A DNA stretch of 64,000 nucleotides from contig CAKUFK010000007.1 in assembly GCA_934647945.1 (NCBI GenBank), positions 1 through 64,000 of the forward strand, given 5' to 3'. This document shows, in pieces, positions 47,561 to 57,065 of the stretch. Position 1 is the stretch's first letter; the number at the start of each line of letters is the position of its first letter. Below the pieces are notes generated by a model that was not told the origin of the DNA, did no database searches, and saw nothing but the letters and a program-made list of their open reading frames with translations. Made by a program: the position numbers and the translations under genes. This DNA comes from an uncultured Eubacteriales bacterium. GTDB taxonomy: Bacteria > Bacillota > Clostridia > Oscillospirales > Acutalibacteraceae.

Positions 47561-50179
47561 TTACGGCATGGCCCCCGCGGGGAGGATCGCATACCCGTAC
47601 GGCTCCACTTCCCTGGATCCCACGGTCACGCCGTAGGCATTGTAGTTGACCAGCACCCGTACCCCGCCGCGGTAGGTCGTCATATGGACGCCCGGGGCAA
47701 AAGTCTCGTGGCCGGCGATCTCCTTGGTCCCGATCTCTGCAAAGACCTGCCGATAGGTTTCGTAGAGCTCCCGGATGGCGGGACTGACCGTGTCGTAATT
47801 CGACGCGGTATACGCGGAGATACGCGCTTCCATCAGGATATCCGGCTTCTCGGCAAAAACGGAGAATTTCGGGATGGAGCCCAGCTCCAGCGCCTGGAGG
47901 AGGAAGGTTTCCGGGGAGGACCAGCCGCCGTTGACATCCAGCGTGGTATACTCGGTCAAGCCATTCATCACCAGCTGGCGGAAGGGAACCGACGTGTAGG
48001 ATACGCCATAGTCGCTGGATTCCCGTGAGACGTTCAGGGAATAAGCTGCATACGCCAGCTTATCGGCGTTCGGATTATCCAGCGCCAGCGTCTTGCGGCT
48101 GGCCAGTTTTTCGAGATTGGGGAGCACAACGCCACGATTGGCCCGGACGGGGTCCACCACGTCGCCGTCCCGATAGTTGCCGTAAAACTGGTTCCCGAAA
48201 TCCGTCAAGGCGATATTGGGATACGCCTCCGCGTCCTTCAGAAAGCCGTCCACGACGGCGGAGAGATAGCGCGGATGGATCAGGTAGTACAGGGAATATT
48301 CGTAAGGGGTATAGAAGGAGCCGTCCGGACTCCACATGTCGTTGAATGCGCTGCGCCAGTCCGACGCGCCCCCGAATCCAGTGAGATAAAAGCGTTTGTC
48401 GTTGAACAGGGTCCCTTTGCGGTATACCCGCATCAGGCTCGCTTCCATGAACACCTCGTTTCCGGGCGAGGAGCGCGCGAGCAGCTCCTCGAGATCCGCT
48501 CTGGAGCCGTTGGCCGCCACCAGATCCGCTTTGTTGCCGACGGTGTTCATCCGGCCCCCGTTGAGGCCGTATTGGTAATTGGCCACCAGCGGGATGCCCT
48601 GCAGGTCATTCAGGATCTCCAGCGCCTGCCGGTAGGTGGTCATGGAAACGGTGGCATCATAGGGGATCCCCATGAATTTATCCCAGACGGTGAAGGCCCC
48701 CGCCATCTGGAGGAACAGCTTGGGCCGGTCATCGTACGACACGTCGAGCCCATAAGCGTCGATGAGCTGCTGCCGATAGTCCCGGGCAAACGCATAATAG
48801 CTGGCGTCCTGCGTGTAAAACCGATAGCGCACGGTGAAGTCGAAATCGATCGGGCCGGTGGTTTCAAGATGGCTGGCTTTGTCCTCGGCATAGGGGCCGT
48901 AGAGGTTCACCATGGAGTACTGCATAGTGTCGGCGGAGGCGTAGACGGCATTGTAAAGGCCGCCTGATCCGTCCCCGGCGCCGCTTTTGAGGCTGACGGA
49001 GATATCGGCCAGCTCAGCCCCGCTGTCGATGATCGCCAGGAACCCGGACGAGCGGCCCTGTTCATCCAGGCCGTAGAGGCCGAAGACCGGCATGGTGACG
49101 GGCTCCTCAAAATCGGATTTCTGAAATTTGGTCTCAAAGAGGTCGTTGCCGTAAACCGCGCGGCTGTATGCCGGATAGGCGCCGTTGAAGGAATCCATGG
49201 CAATCAGCATACCCGCCCCGTCCGGGACAAAGATATAACCGTCGTTCTCCTCCTCCGCCCGGCAGTCAAATGCGGGAAAGACGCTGATCCGCTGGAGGGT
49301 ATAAAAATCGTTGCCGTTTTTCTGTTCATATACCGGGATATTGACGGCCAGCTCGCCGTTTTGGAAGGTGATCTCCATGTATACCGTGAAGGCGGCCGGT
49401 TCCTTGAACTCGGTGGCAATGCCGTACATGTCGTTATCCTCCACCAGCTCCTCGGAGGTATAATGGATCGCTTTGGTGAATTCCACCAGCGATTTGACGA
49501 CCGAGGCGGGAGGCAGGCCGGAGGATTTGCTGTAATAGTAGCCCTTTGTGGCGTCTTTGGCGTAAAACGCTTTGAGCGCCCGGCTGTACAGTGCGGACTG
49601 TTCCGCAGTGACGGCTCCTTGTTCGGTCAGGGCCGCCAGCCGGCCGGCGAAAATCTCTTCATACCGGTCGACCGAGATATAGCGGGGGATGTATTCATAC
49701 AAGCGATAAATGTCCGTCTCCTGAAAGTCAAACTGGATCCGCACGCCGTTTTTGATCCGTTTGAGGGAATACCACTGGTTGGAGATGGAGTTGGTATAGG
49801 CATCCCATTCATAGGAGGTCTGATCCTTGCTCAAAAACCGGATTGTCAGCGGCGATTTGGCGGCGGCCGGCGCCACAGGGTCGGTATACAGGGAATGGAA
49901 GGTGCGCCCCGCCGCCTCGTCCGTGATCTGTACGTCCAGGGTCTGCGTGTCAATCGCCACCCGGTACCCGCCCTCCCGTGCGATCTCCACCAGTCCGTCC
50001 TCGAGTCCGATGTCCCCGGTTTCGGGAGACAGGGACCTAAGGGAGGGGGAAGCGATGGTTTCCGCCCGGACACAGGCACGCACGATGTGGATCGTCACGG
50101 GATAAATCAGCAGGATCACCGCCAGCGCCGCCGCCACCTTGACGACCGACACCCGCCGCAGCCTTTTCCGCATACTCAT
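47561..50179 (-). CDS. DUF5696 membrane-anchored protein
   Basis: An 872-residue protein. One N-terminal transmembrane helix (VKVAAALAVILLIYPVTIHI) anchors a large outer part. The sequence (GLVEIAREGGYRVAIDTQTL ... PLTIRFLSKDQTSYEWDAYT ... DGYIFVPDGAGMLIAMDSFN) corresponds to DUF5696, found next to sugar transporters in Paenibacillus and Clostridia. The second half (QALEILNDLQGIPLVANYQY, YPNIALTDFGNQFYGNYRDG) looks like a TIM-barrel glycosidase with an Asp in a catalytic-type place, which is inference. Start at 50179 with AGGA 6 bases upstream. Confidence 0.82.
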   Translation of the reverse strand: MSMRKRLRRVSVVKVAAALAVILLIYPVTIHIVRACVRAETIASPSLRSLSPETGDIGLEDGLVEIAREGGYRVAIDTQTLDVQITDEAAGRTFHSLYTDPVAPAAAKSPLTIRFLSKDQTSYEWDAYTNSISNQWYSLKRIKNGVRIQFDFQETDIYRLYEYIPRYISVDRYEEIFAGRLAALTEQGAVTAEQSALYSRALKAFYAKDATKGYYYSKSSGLPPASVVKSLVEFTKAIHYTSEELVEDNDMYGIATEFKEPAAFTVYMEITFQNGELAVNIPVYEQKNGNDFYTLQRISVFPAFDCRAEEENDGYIFVPDGAGMLIAMDSFNGAYPAYSRAVYGNDLFETKFQKSDFEEPVTMPVFGLYGLDEQGRSSGFLAIIDSGAELADISVSLKSGAGDGSGGLYNAVYASADTMQYSMVNLYGPYAEDKASHLETTGPIDFDFTVRYRFYTQDASYYAFARDYRQQLIDAYGLDVSYDDRPKLFLQMAGAFTVWDKFMGIPYDATVSMTTYRQALEILNDLQGIPLVANYQYGLNGGRMNTVGNKADLVAANGSRADLEELLARSSPGNEVFMEASLMRVYRKGTLFNDKRFYLTGFGGASDWRSAFNDMWSPDGSFYTPYEYSLYYLIHPRYLSAVVDGFLKDAEAYPNIALTDFGNQFYGNYRDGDVVDPVRANRGVVLPNLEKLASRKTLALDNPNADKLAYAAYSLNVSRESSDYGVSYTSVPFRQLVMNGLTEYTTLDVNGGWSSPETFLLQALELGSIPKFSVFAEKPDILMEARISAYTASNYDTVSPAIRELYETYRQVFAEIGTKEIAGHETFAPGVHMTTYRGGVRVLVNYNAYGVTVGSREVEPYGYAILPAGAMP

Positions 50180-50277
50180 GATCATTCCTTTCCATCATGC
50201 TGCAGGACCGCGCCCGCCGGCCGTCCGGGGCCGGAGTGCCCATCCTGCCGTTGGGAGAGGCCCTCTCTTCCCAACCG

Positions 50278-50901
50278 TTACCTCCTGTTCAGCAATTCCA
50301 ACGCCACGGTGGAAAAGAATCCGACCAGCTTGCCCATGATCTGCAGATACAGCATGCCGATAAACAGGATTACCAACGCGGCGGCGGCCGTGGCCAGAAT
50401 GGTCAGGACGTTTTTCGCCGGCAGATATTCATGCACGACACAGAGGCCGCAGAATGTCAGGAAGCAGAACAGCACCATACCGAAGCCGCCGATGACGTTT
50501 AGGATCGCGAGTTCCTCTTTGACGACGACATTGGACAGGGCCGTGTACAGGACGTCGGTAATCAGCTTGGGAAACAGTGCGTAGGCCAGCACCATTAGGA
50601 CGTCGCCCATTTTCCCGTTGCCGTCGAACAGGGTGGTCACGCTCCAATTGGAGAGCGAAAAAAGCAAAAACGGGAACAGGGAAAATGCGAACACCACCAG
50701 ATTGTTGGTGCCGTAAGGATCGGCGCCCACCAGCATGCCGGAATAGTAAGTTTTGAGGATCTGCACCACGCCGTACAGCAGATACAGCAGGCCGATCAGC
50801 ACCCAGTTTTTCCGGCGATGGAAGCGAAGCTCATAAAACCCATTGAACGGGTGGAACAGGGTGTAGAACAGGTAGCGGGTATCCTCCCAAAGCGCTTTCA
50901 C
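50278..50901 (-). CDS. Yip1 family membrane protein
   Basis: A 207-residue protein with five predicted transmembrane helices, beginning MKALWEDTRYLFYTLFHPFN, then YELRFHRRKNWVLIGLLYLL. The family (PF04893) has no defined bacterial function; in this locus type it is always sandwiched between an NHL-propeller gene and DUF5696. It overlaps the propeller gene by 4 bases. A scaffold or gating role in a membrane complex with the neighbouring proteins is possible. Confidence 0.82.
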   Translation of the reverse strand: MKALWEDTRYLFYTLFHPFNGFYELRFHRRKNWVLIGLLYLLYGVVQILKTYYSGMLVGADPYGTNNLVVFAFSLFPFLLFSLSNWSVTTLFDGNGKMGDVLMVLAYALFPKLITDVLYTALSNVVVKEELAILNVIGGFGMVLFCFLTFCGLCVVHEYLPAKNVLTILATAAAALVILFIGMLYLQIMGKLVGFFSTVALELLNRR

Positions 50902-52340
50902 CCCACTCCCCCCTTCCGTCTGGCATAGCGGATCTCGGTGTAGATGAAAACGGCCGCCAAGAGGAGGAAGGCCGCGACAAACCAGCCGAAGTACCGCTGA
51001 ATCACCGTCTCTCGATAGCCCTGGAAGGCCTGGGAATACCCTTCGTCGTCCTTAGCCAGCTTGTAGTAATACACCGCCTGGGAAAAATCACGTTCCATCA
51101 GATAATTGCGGCCGATCCCGGAATAGCCGGCATAGAAGTTGGCATTGTGGGAAAGCGCCGTCTGGTAAAGCTCGGTCGCCCGATCCCATTCCCCTTTGTT
51201 GTAGCTCTCCACCGCCATGAGCGCCGAGCGCCCGAAATCGGTGGCCATATACACCATCACCAAGCCCCGTTCCCGGTCGCCCACCAGCAGGTCATACCCG
51301 TTCCAGGCCAGCGACGACGCTTCGGCCAGATCCCCTTTCATATAGCCGAGCCCTGAGAAGATGGTGATGAGATACCCGTCGAAATCATAGACGAACACCC
51401 GGCCATTCTGCCTGTCCAGCACGGCATAGTCGCCGAAATCAGTCGTCGCCACATCGGTGAACACGCTGCTCGTCTCACTGTTCTCGAAATACTGTGGCAC
51501 ATCGCCGACCAATTTATCGTAGCCCTCCGCCCGGATAACGTTATCGCCTTTGGCATTGAAGCGGAACACCTTTTCCTCGGACGAGGTGTCGCCGGTGACG
51601 GCGAAAACAAAGCCGTCCCCATCCAGATCGACCCCGCCGAAGGAGGGCGCATACGCCTTGGCCATCTGCTTTTTCTGCTCGTCGGTGGCTAGGGAGCGCC
51701 AGAAATACTCGATCAGGTTGATTTTGGGCTTGTTCAGCCCCAGGTAACGTGAAAACCCGCCGTCGGGATTGAGCTCCACGATCCCCTCATGGGAATTCTG
51801 CACCACGATGTACAGGCGGCCGATCGTATCCACCGCGATTCGATAGGGTGCGAACTGGGTATCGCCGGTCATATTCTCCGGTCTTCCCAGGCTGCGCTTG
51901 AGCGCGTAGGTCTCCCCGTCGAGGACGAACACCTTTTGTGCCGCGGGATCCGCGATGTAGAGCTCGCCCAGCGTCTCGCTGAAGCAGACCCCCTTCGGGC
52001 CGGCCAGCGGGCAGCCGCCCGCCTCCTCGCTCCCGCTTTGGATCGTAACGACGTGGGTAAAGGTCTCCGAATCGAAAACGTGGATCTGGGCGCCCAGGGC
52101 GTCCGCCACGTACAGCCTGCCGCCGCCGACCACCAGGTCGTCCACCGACCGCAGGACGGTCCCCTCCGGCAGGTCGCCGGAATCAAGCGTCCGGGCCAGG
52201 TCGAAGCCCGGGACGCTTGCGACGATGCCGTTCGGGCCGTAGGTGTAATTGTATTGGTCCGTCTTATCCGCCAGGGCCGTCAAGGGCGACAGTGCCGCCA
52301 GGACCAACGCGGCCAACGCCGCCAACCACTTTTTTGTCAT
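50898..52340 (-). CDS. NHL-repeat propeller protein with TPR and transmembrane helix
   Basis: A 480-residue protein: signal peptide (1-24), a six-bladed NHL-type beta-propeller (repeats around PLAGPKGVCFSETLGELYIA, APYRIAVDTIGRLYIV, EASSLAWNGYDLLVGDRERG), a short TPR-like helical segment (AVESYNKGEWDRATELYQTA ... YYYKLAKDDEGYSQAFQGYR) and a C-terminal membrane helix (WFVAAFLLLAAVFIYTEIRY). The propeller faces outwards and may bind protein or glycan. The start at 52340 follows GGGTGGGG. Confidence 0.82.
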   Translation of the reverse strand: MTKKWLAALAALVLAALSPLTALADKTDQYNYTYGPNGIVASVPGFDLARTLDSGDLPEGTVLRSVDDLVVGGGRLYVADALGAQIHVFDSETFTHVVTIQSGSEEAGGCPLAGPKGVCFSETLGELYIADPAAQKVFVLDGETYALKRSLGRPENMTGDTQFAPYRIAVDTIGRLYIVVQNSHEGIVELNPDGGFSRYLGLNKPKINLIEYFWRSLATDEQKKQMAKAYAPSFGGVDLDGDGFVFAVTGDTSSEEKVFRFNAKGDNVIRAEGYDKLVGDVPQYFENSETSSVFTDVATTDFGDYAVLDRQNGRVFVYDFDGYLITIFSGLGYMKGDLAEASSLAWNGYDLLVGDRERGLVMVYMATDFGRSALMAVESYNKGEWDRATELYQTALSHNANFYAGYSGIGRNYLMERDFSQAVYYYKLAKDDEGYSQAFQGYRETVIQRYFGWFVAAFLLLAAVFIYTEIRYARRKGGVG

Positions 52341-52389
52341 ACCCCACCCACTCTTCTCCTGAAGTCGGCCGGATGCCGTTTCTCTGCCC

Positions 52390-53265
52390 TCACTTGATGC
52401 CGGCGTTGGCCATCGTTTCCACGACCTTGCTCTGAGAGACCACAAACACCAGCACCGGGACCGTCAACATGATCAGGGAGACCGCTCCCGCCATGCCGGT
52501 GCGGACCACGCCCGCCGTCACGATCTGGGAGATGGCGTAGGACACCGGCTTGAGCTTTTCGGTATAGATGTACATCCCGCCCGATTCCGCCCAGAAGGTC
52601 TGGAAGGAGAGGATAATCAGCGTGATCCACGCCGGCTTGGACATCGGCATGATGATCCGCGCGAAGATGCTCAGTTCCCCCGCTCCGTCGATTTTCGCGG
52701 CTTCCAGGATGGAATCGGGGATCTGGCCCATGAAGTTCCGCATCAGGAACACCCCGAAGGTGGAGCCGATGGCGGGGATGGTCACGGCGAGATAGGTGTC
52801 GACCATGTGCAGCTTGGACATGGTCAGGTAATTGACCAGGCCCGCGGCCGTGGCATTGAACATCAGGGAATACACGATCACACCGGACATGAATTTGGAG
52901 CCCGGAAAACGGTATTTTGCCAGCGGAAAAGCCGCGAGGGAGCCGATGAGCACAGTCCCGGAGGTTCCCAAGACCGTGATGAAAAAGGTATTGAAAATAT
53001 AGCGGGAGATCGGCACCCAGGAATCCGCCAGGACCAGGGACAGATCCCGGAAATTGTTGAGCGTCGGATTTTGGACGAACAGCCGGGGAGGAAAAAGAAA
53101 CACCTCGTTGAGGGGCTTGAAAGCGTTGTTGGCGATGAACACCATCGGATAGATGCTGAATACCGCAAACAGCCCCAAAAACAGGGCAAGCAGGATATCC
53201 ATGCCCAGACTGCGGTTTTTTCGGCGGAATTTGATGTGCCGGTATGCGGCGGCTAGGCTCGGCAA
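52390..53265 (-). CDS. Sugar ABC transporter permease, MalG-like (pair 1)
   Basis: A 291-residue permease with six helices; the EAA loop is EAAKIDGAGELSIFARI. It probably starts at TTG 53265, one base after the MalF-like stop, which keeps the usual N-terminal arm (HIKFRRKNRSLGMDILLALF). It forms pair 1 with the upstream MalF-like protein and is linked to the 944-residue binding protein. Confidence 0.87.
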   Translation of the reverse strand: MPSLAAAYRHIKFRRKNRSLGMDILLALFLGLFAVFSIYPMVFIANNAFKPLNEVFLFPPRLFVQNPTLNNFRDLSLVLADSWVPISRYIFNTFFITVLGTSGTVLIGSLAAFPLAKYRFPGSKFMSGVIVYSLMFNATAAGLVNYLTMSKLHMVDTYLAVTIPAIGSTFGVFLMRNFMGQIPDSILEAAKIDGAGELSIFARIIMPMSKPAWITLIILSFQTFWAESGGMYIYTEKLKPVSYAISQIVTAGVVRTGMAGAVSLIMLTVPVLVFVVSQSKVVETMANAGIK

Positions 53266-53266
53266 T

Positions 53267-54157
53267 TCATTCGCCCACCCTTCTCAGCAGCTTTTGTACA
53301 GCGAGGTTGCAGAACACCATAAGGACAAACAGGATCGTGGCGATGGCGGAGGCGTAGCCCATCTCCATACGGGTCACGCCGTAGTCCTGCATGTGGGTAA
53401 TCAGGGTATGGCCCGCATATTCCACGCTGGGGAATCCCGCCAATTCCATGGAGATCGCCCCCACCGAAAAGGAGCTGGTGATCTGCATGACCGAACCCAG
53501 CATGAGCTGTGGCTTCATGGCCGGCAGGGTGATATGCCACAGCTCCTGCCACCGGTTGGAGACCCCATCGATGGCCCCGGCTTCGTAGAGCGAGGTATCC
53601 ACCGTCTGGAAACCGGCGATGAAGGTCAGAAAGCTTATCCCGAGACTCAGCCAGAGCTGCACGACGATGAGGATAGGCATGACATACTCCTTGGTCGCAA
53701 ACCAAAGGACCGGCTCGTCGATCAGCCCGAGGTTCATCAGGACCGCGTTGGCGTAGCCGCGGGAGTCGGAGGAGAAGATCAATTTCCAGATCATATAGGC
53801 GTTGCCGGATATCGACGGCGCATAGAAGACCAGGGTCAGGAAAGCGCGGACCTTCGGGGAAAAATTGTTGATGATCCAGGCGAAGCCGAAACACATCAGA
53901 TAGCTAACCGGCCCCGTCACCACCGCGAAAAACAGGGTGTTTTTCAGGGCAATGAGGAAGACCTCGTCATGCAAGAACAGGTCGACATAGTTTTTGAAGA
54001 ACACGAGCTCTGGCCATTCCACCATATTGAAGGAGGTCAGGCTCAGCACCACGCTGGCCAGGACCGGAAACACGGTAAAAATCAAAAAAATAATGGTAAA
54101 AGGGGTCAGCATCAGGTATTTGGCCTTGTGTTCATGCCATGTTCTGCGCAAGGTCAT
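53267..54157 (-). CDS. Sugar ABC transporter permease, MalF-like (pair 1)
   Basis: A 296-residue permease starting MTLRRTWHEHKAKYLMLTPF, with EAA loop YEAGAIDGVSNRWQELWHI. It overlaps the large binding-protein gene by 4 bases, which ties the two together. The first helix LTPFTIIFLIFTVFPVLASV and six helices overall are typical of the MalF family. Confidence 0.88.
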   Translation of the reverse strand: MTLRRTWHEHKAKYLMLTPFTIIFLIFTVFPVLASVVLSLTSFNMVEWPELVFFKNYVDLFLHDEVFLIALKNTLFFAVVTGPVSYLMCFGFAWIINNFSPKVRAFLTLVFYAPSISGNAYMIWKLIFSSDSRGYANAVLMNLGLIDEPVLWFATKEYVMPILIVVQLWLSLGISFLTFIAGFQTVDTSLYEAGAIDGVSNRWQELWHITLPAMKPQLMLGSVMQITSSFSVGAISMELAGFPSVEYAGHTLITHMQDYGVTRMEMGYASAIATILFVLMVFCNLAVQKLLRRVGE

Positions 54158-56988
54158 TGGGACGCCGCCTCCTCTGCCGTCGATAAGTGGTATTCCTCTC
54201 TCTTCCGTGTGAGCTCCTGGTCGATCGCATAAATATTGGTGTACAGGGCCTGCCGGGGGCTCATGGCACTGGAATCCGTTACCACCGCGTTGAACGCGTA
54301 GGTCAGCATTCGCTCCGTCATATAGGCCCCAGGGACCTCCGGGATTCCAAACGTATTCTCATACTGCGCCAGCAGCGCATCCAGCGCTTTCTTCGGATAA
54401 GGCAGCCGGGCCAGCACCTCTTTGTTGGCGGGGGCATACCGGCCGGAGACGCCGAAGACCGCCTCAAGCTGCATGGCGTAGTCGTACTGCACATCGGTGG
54501 ACTGCCACCAACGGACAAAATCCCAGGCGGCGTCCTTATCGGCACAGTTGGCCATGATGACGGTGTAGTTGGTCTGGGCGATATTTTGGTTGTCCACGCC
54601 GCCGTTCCCATCCGGAACGCCCGGGATGCCGTGCATCGACCAGAGGCCGCGGATCTCGGGGGCGAGCAGTTCCAGCGTGTTGTACATGGAGGAGGCATAG
54701 ATGCCAAGCGGCATCTCCCCTGTGCGGAACCGGTTGGGGAAATCCGCCTGGACCGGAACCTTGTAGGCCGTGAAAAATTTGGTGTAATCCACAAAGGTCT
54801 TCATGGCCGCCTCGGAATACAGGCCGCTCCGGATACCGTAGTCCGCCCCCTGCCCCTTATAAAGGACTCCGCCGTTCTGGTATAGCATCGCCGTATACAC
54901 CGACGTGCCTACCGGGACATAGGCGTCATAATTGTGCATATTCAGTTCGGTCACGGCCCGGGTGAACTCCTCCCAGGTCCGCGGGATTTCGATGCCGAGC
55001 TCGGCGAGGATGTCATCCCGCACGAACATCATGTCCACCCATTGCTGCTCCGGCATGCCGTACACCCGGTCGAGATAGGTGCCCGCCTGGATGGCAGAGG
55101 GATAGTAGCGCTCCAGCATGTCCGGATAGTCCGGGAATCCGCTGACGTCGACGAGGGCGTTCCGCATGGCGAAGTTGACCAGGTTTTTGCCCGTCATGTT
55201 GAGCACCACATCGGGTCCGGTTCCCGCCAGGGTGGCCGGCAGGATCACATCCGCCGGGATGAGCAGGACATTGACCGGCGTATCGTGCTGGGAGGCGAAG
55301 CTGTCGTCCACCATATTTTTGACGATCCGCGCCTGGTCCAGCCCGATGGGTGCCCATACTTCGAGGGCATCCTTCTGAACCTCCTCGTCCCCCACCTGAT
55401 TCTCGTCCACAAAGAAGGTGGCGAAGAAGCGCAGGATCCCGTTCCAGAGCTTGACAAAAAAGCTGGACGTGGGGGGATCATAGGCCGTCCCGGGGGCATA
55501 CAGCGTCAGGCTGTCGACGTACAGGGAGCCTTCGGATATCGTGATGAGCCAGTTGCCCAGGGCGGTGATGTTGCTTTTGAAGGAATCGAGCTCCACCACG
55601 ACCCGTTCCGGGTCTTCCGCAAATTTCGATAATTGCAGCGCCAGGGTCTCCAGAAGGGCTGTCTGGTCGTTCTTTTCCCCCGAGAGGCGGACCAGCTCCT
55701 CCACCACCTGGTAAAGCTGGCCGGACAGCTCACCGAAATTCTCTGCCGCGCCCGGAATCTTTTCCGCGATGTCGTAATCGATATACTTATACGGGGTGGT
55801 ACCGGTGATCTGCGTGATCGCCCGATACAGCTCATTGAGCACGTTCATGCAGCCTTCCACGACACCGTAGCAGGCGGCATACTCGCCGAGCACGTTTTCC
55901 AGGGTGATCCGGTTAGGGCCTTCTTTCAGGTAGATATAGGTGCCATTTTCGGACAAATCGTATTGTTTGTAGTCCCCTGAGAAGGCGAACCCGATGCTCT
56001 GCGCTTCCTGGAAGGGGGTCTGGCCCCCTATGTACAGCCTCCGGTAGGAAGTCACACCCCGGGTGACGTTGCGGGCGCGGAAGGAGAGGGCGTACAGCCC
56101 TTCCTCCGGTACCTCGATCTCCCACGTGATGCTCTGCCCGGCGTAGCGCCAGCTGGATCCGCCGATGACGTTGAGCCGCCGGTAATACGGGTGGAACGGT
56201 ACCGTGTCGGGAGAAGACTGGTCCACCTCATTGCGGATGGACTGGGCGGATTTCAGTACGGCCTTCGTGCCGCCGTCGATCCGCTCAGCCTGATAGGTGA
56301 GCGGCTCTCCCGTATACCGTGGTTTCTCGTCAAGACCCGTCTCCGCGTAGGGCTGGATTTCCGGCGCCGCCTTCAGTTCGACAGCGAATATCTGCATGGA
56401 TTCCTTGACCGGCTCCAGCGTCAGCGTATGGCTGCCTTGGGACAGATACAGCACATACGGAGTGGCGCTGCGTTTTTTGGAATCACTCAGATACACCCCG
56501 CTGCGCTCAAAAACCTCGGTGGCGCGCGGACGGATTTCCTCGTTGCCCTTCATCGGGATTTCCTCGCCCGACGTGTTGTCGAAGGAGCGCTGGAATACCA
56601 ACTGCTCCATGCCCTTGTACGGGGATTCGCCGTCCAGCAGCAGGCTGCGTTCGATGGCCTCGCCCGTCCCCGGCAGCGGGATGTATTCCACATAGACGTT
56701 GTAGAAACCCGCCTCTTCGCATTCAAAGGTCCAGGACACCGGCTGCTCCAGATCGGAGGTAACCCCCTCCTCGGCAACCGGCAGCGAAATGGTCCGGCCG
56801 GAGAGGGTGCCGTCGAAAGCGTGCGCGGCCAGATAGGCGGCCAGGGAGTCCTCTACATATTCCTCCGCCTGCAAGACCGCCGCCGCAGAGGGCTGTGTAT
56901 CCGGTACCGTCACCGAAGCCCCGGAGGCGAACAGGGACAAAAGCACCGCCGACACCGACAGGCAGGCCACCATCTTACTCGCTTTCAT
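54154..56988 (-). CDS. Large extracellular solute-binding protein with N-terminal beta domains
   Basis: A 944-residue protein, about twice the usual length. Residues 1-28 are a signal peptide (no lipobox). The first 380 residues carry two beta-sandwich, CBM-like segments (SWTFECEEAGFYNVYVEYIP and SITWEIEVPEEGLYALSFRA). A helical region with ITGTTPYKYIDYDIAEKIPG follows. The last 420 residues form a family 1 binding protein (VNVLLIPADVILPATLAGTG, ERYYPSAIQAGTYLDRVYGM, WDFVRWWQSTDVQYDYAMQL). It feeds permease pair 1 and may hold polymer through its N-terminal domains. Confidence 0.87.
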   Translation of the reverse strand: MKASKMVACLSVSAVLLSLFASGASVTVPDTQPSAAAVLQAEEYVEDSLAAYLAAHAFDGTLSGRTISLPVAEEGVTSDLEQPVSWTFECEEAGFYNVYVEYIPLPGTGEAIERSLLLDGESPYKGMEQLVFQRSFDNTSGEEIPMKGNEEIRPRATEVFERSGVYLSDSKKRSATPYVLYLSQGSHTLTLEPVKESMQIFAVELKAAPEIQPYAETGLDEKPRYTGEPLTYQAERIDGGTKAVLKSAQSIRNEVDQSSPDTVPFHPYYRRLNVIGGSSWRYAGQSITWEIEVPEEGLYALSFRARNVTRGVTSYRRLYIGGQTPFQEAQSIGFAFSGDYKQYDLSENGTYIYLKEGPNRITLENVLGEYAACYGVVEGCMNVLNELYRAITQITGTTPYKYIDYDIAEKIPGAAENFGELSGQLYQVVEELVRLSGEKNDQTALLETLALQLSKFAEDPERVVVELDSFKSNITALGNWLITISEGSLYVDSLTLYAPGTAYDPPTSSFFVKLWNGILRFFATFFVDENQVGDEEVQKDALEVWAPIGLDQARIVKNMVDDSFASQHDTPVNVLLIPADVILPATLAGTGPDVVLNMTGKNLVNFAMRNALVDVSGFPDYPDMLERYYPSAIQAGTYLDRVYGMPEQQWVDMMFVRDDILAELGIEIPRTWEEFTRAVTELNMHNYDAYVPVGTSVYTAMLYQNGGVLYKGQGADYGIRSGLYSEAAMKTFVDYTKFFTAYKVPVQADFPNRFRTGEMPLGIYASSMYNTLELLAPEIRGLWSMHGIPGVPDGNGGVDNQNIAQTNYTVIMANCADKDAAWDFVRWWQSTDVQYDYAMQLEAVFGVSGRYAPANKEVLARLPYPKKALDALLAQYENTFGIPEVPGAYMTERMLTYAFNAVVTDSSAMSPRQALYTNIYAIDQELTRKREEYHLSTAEEAASQ

Positions 56989-57019
56989 ACATTGTCTCCC
57001 CTCTGCACACGGGCCCCGC

Positions 57020-57053
57020 GGTTCAGGCGGACCGAAAACTGCCCGCCTGAACC
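57020..57053 (-). other. Intercistronic hairpin after the lipoprotein gene
   Basis: GGTTCAGGCGG and CCGCCTGAACC form a perfect 11-bp stem without a T-run, 13 bases after the stop of the solute-binding lipoprotein gene. Such hairpins often stabilise the upstream message so that the binding protein is made in excess. Confidence 0.55.
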
Positions 57054-57065
57054 AGCCGGATCCCG

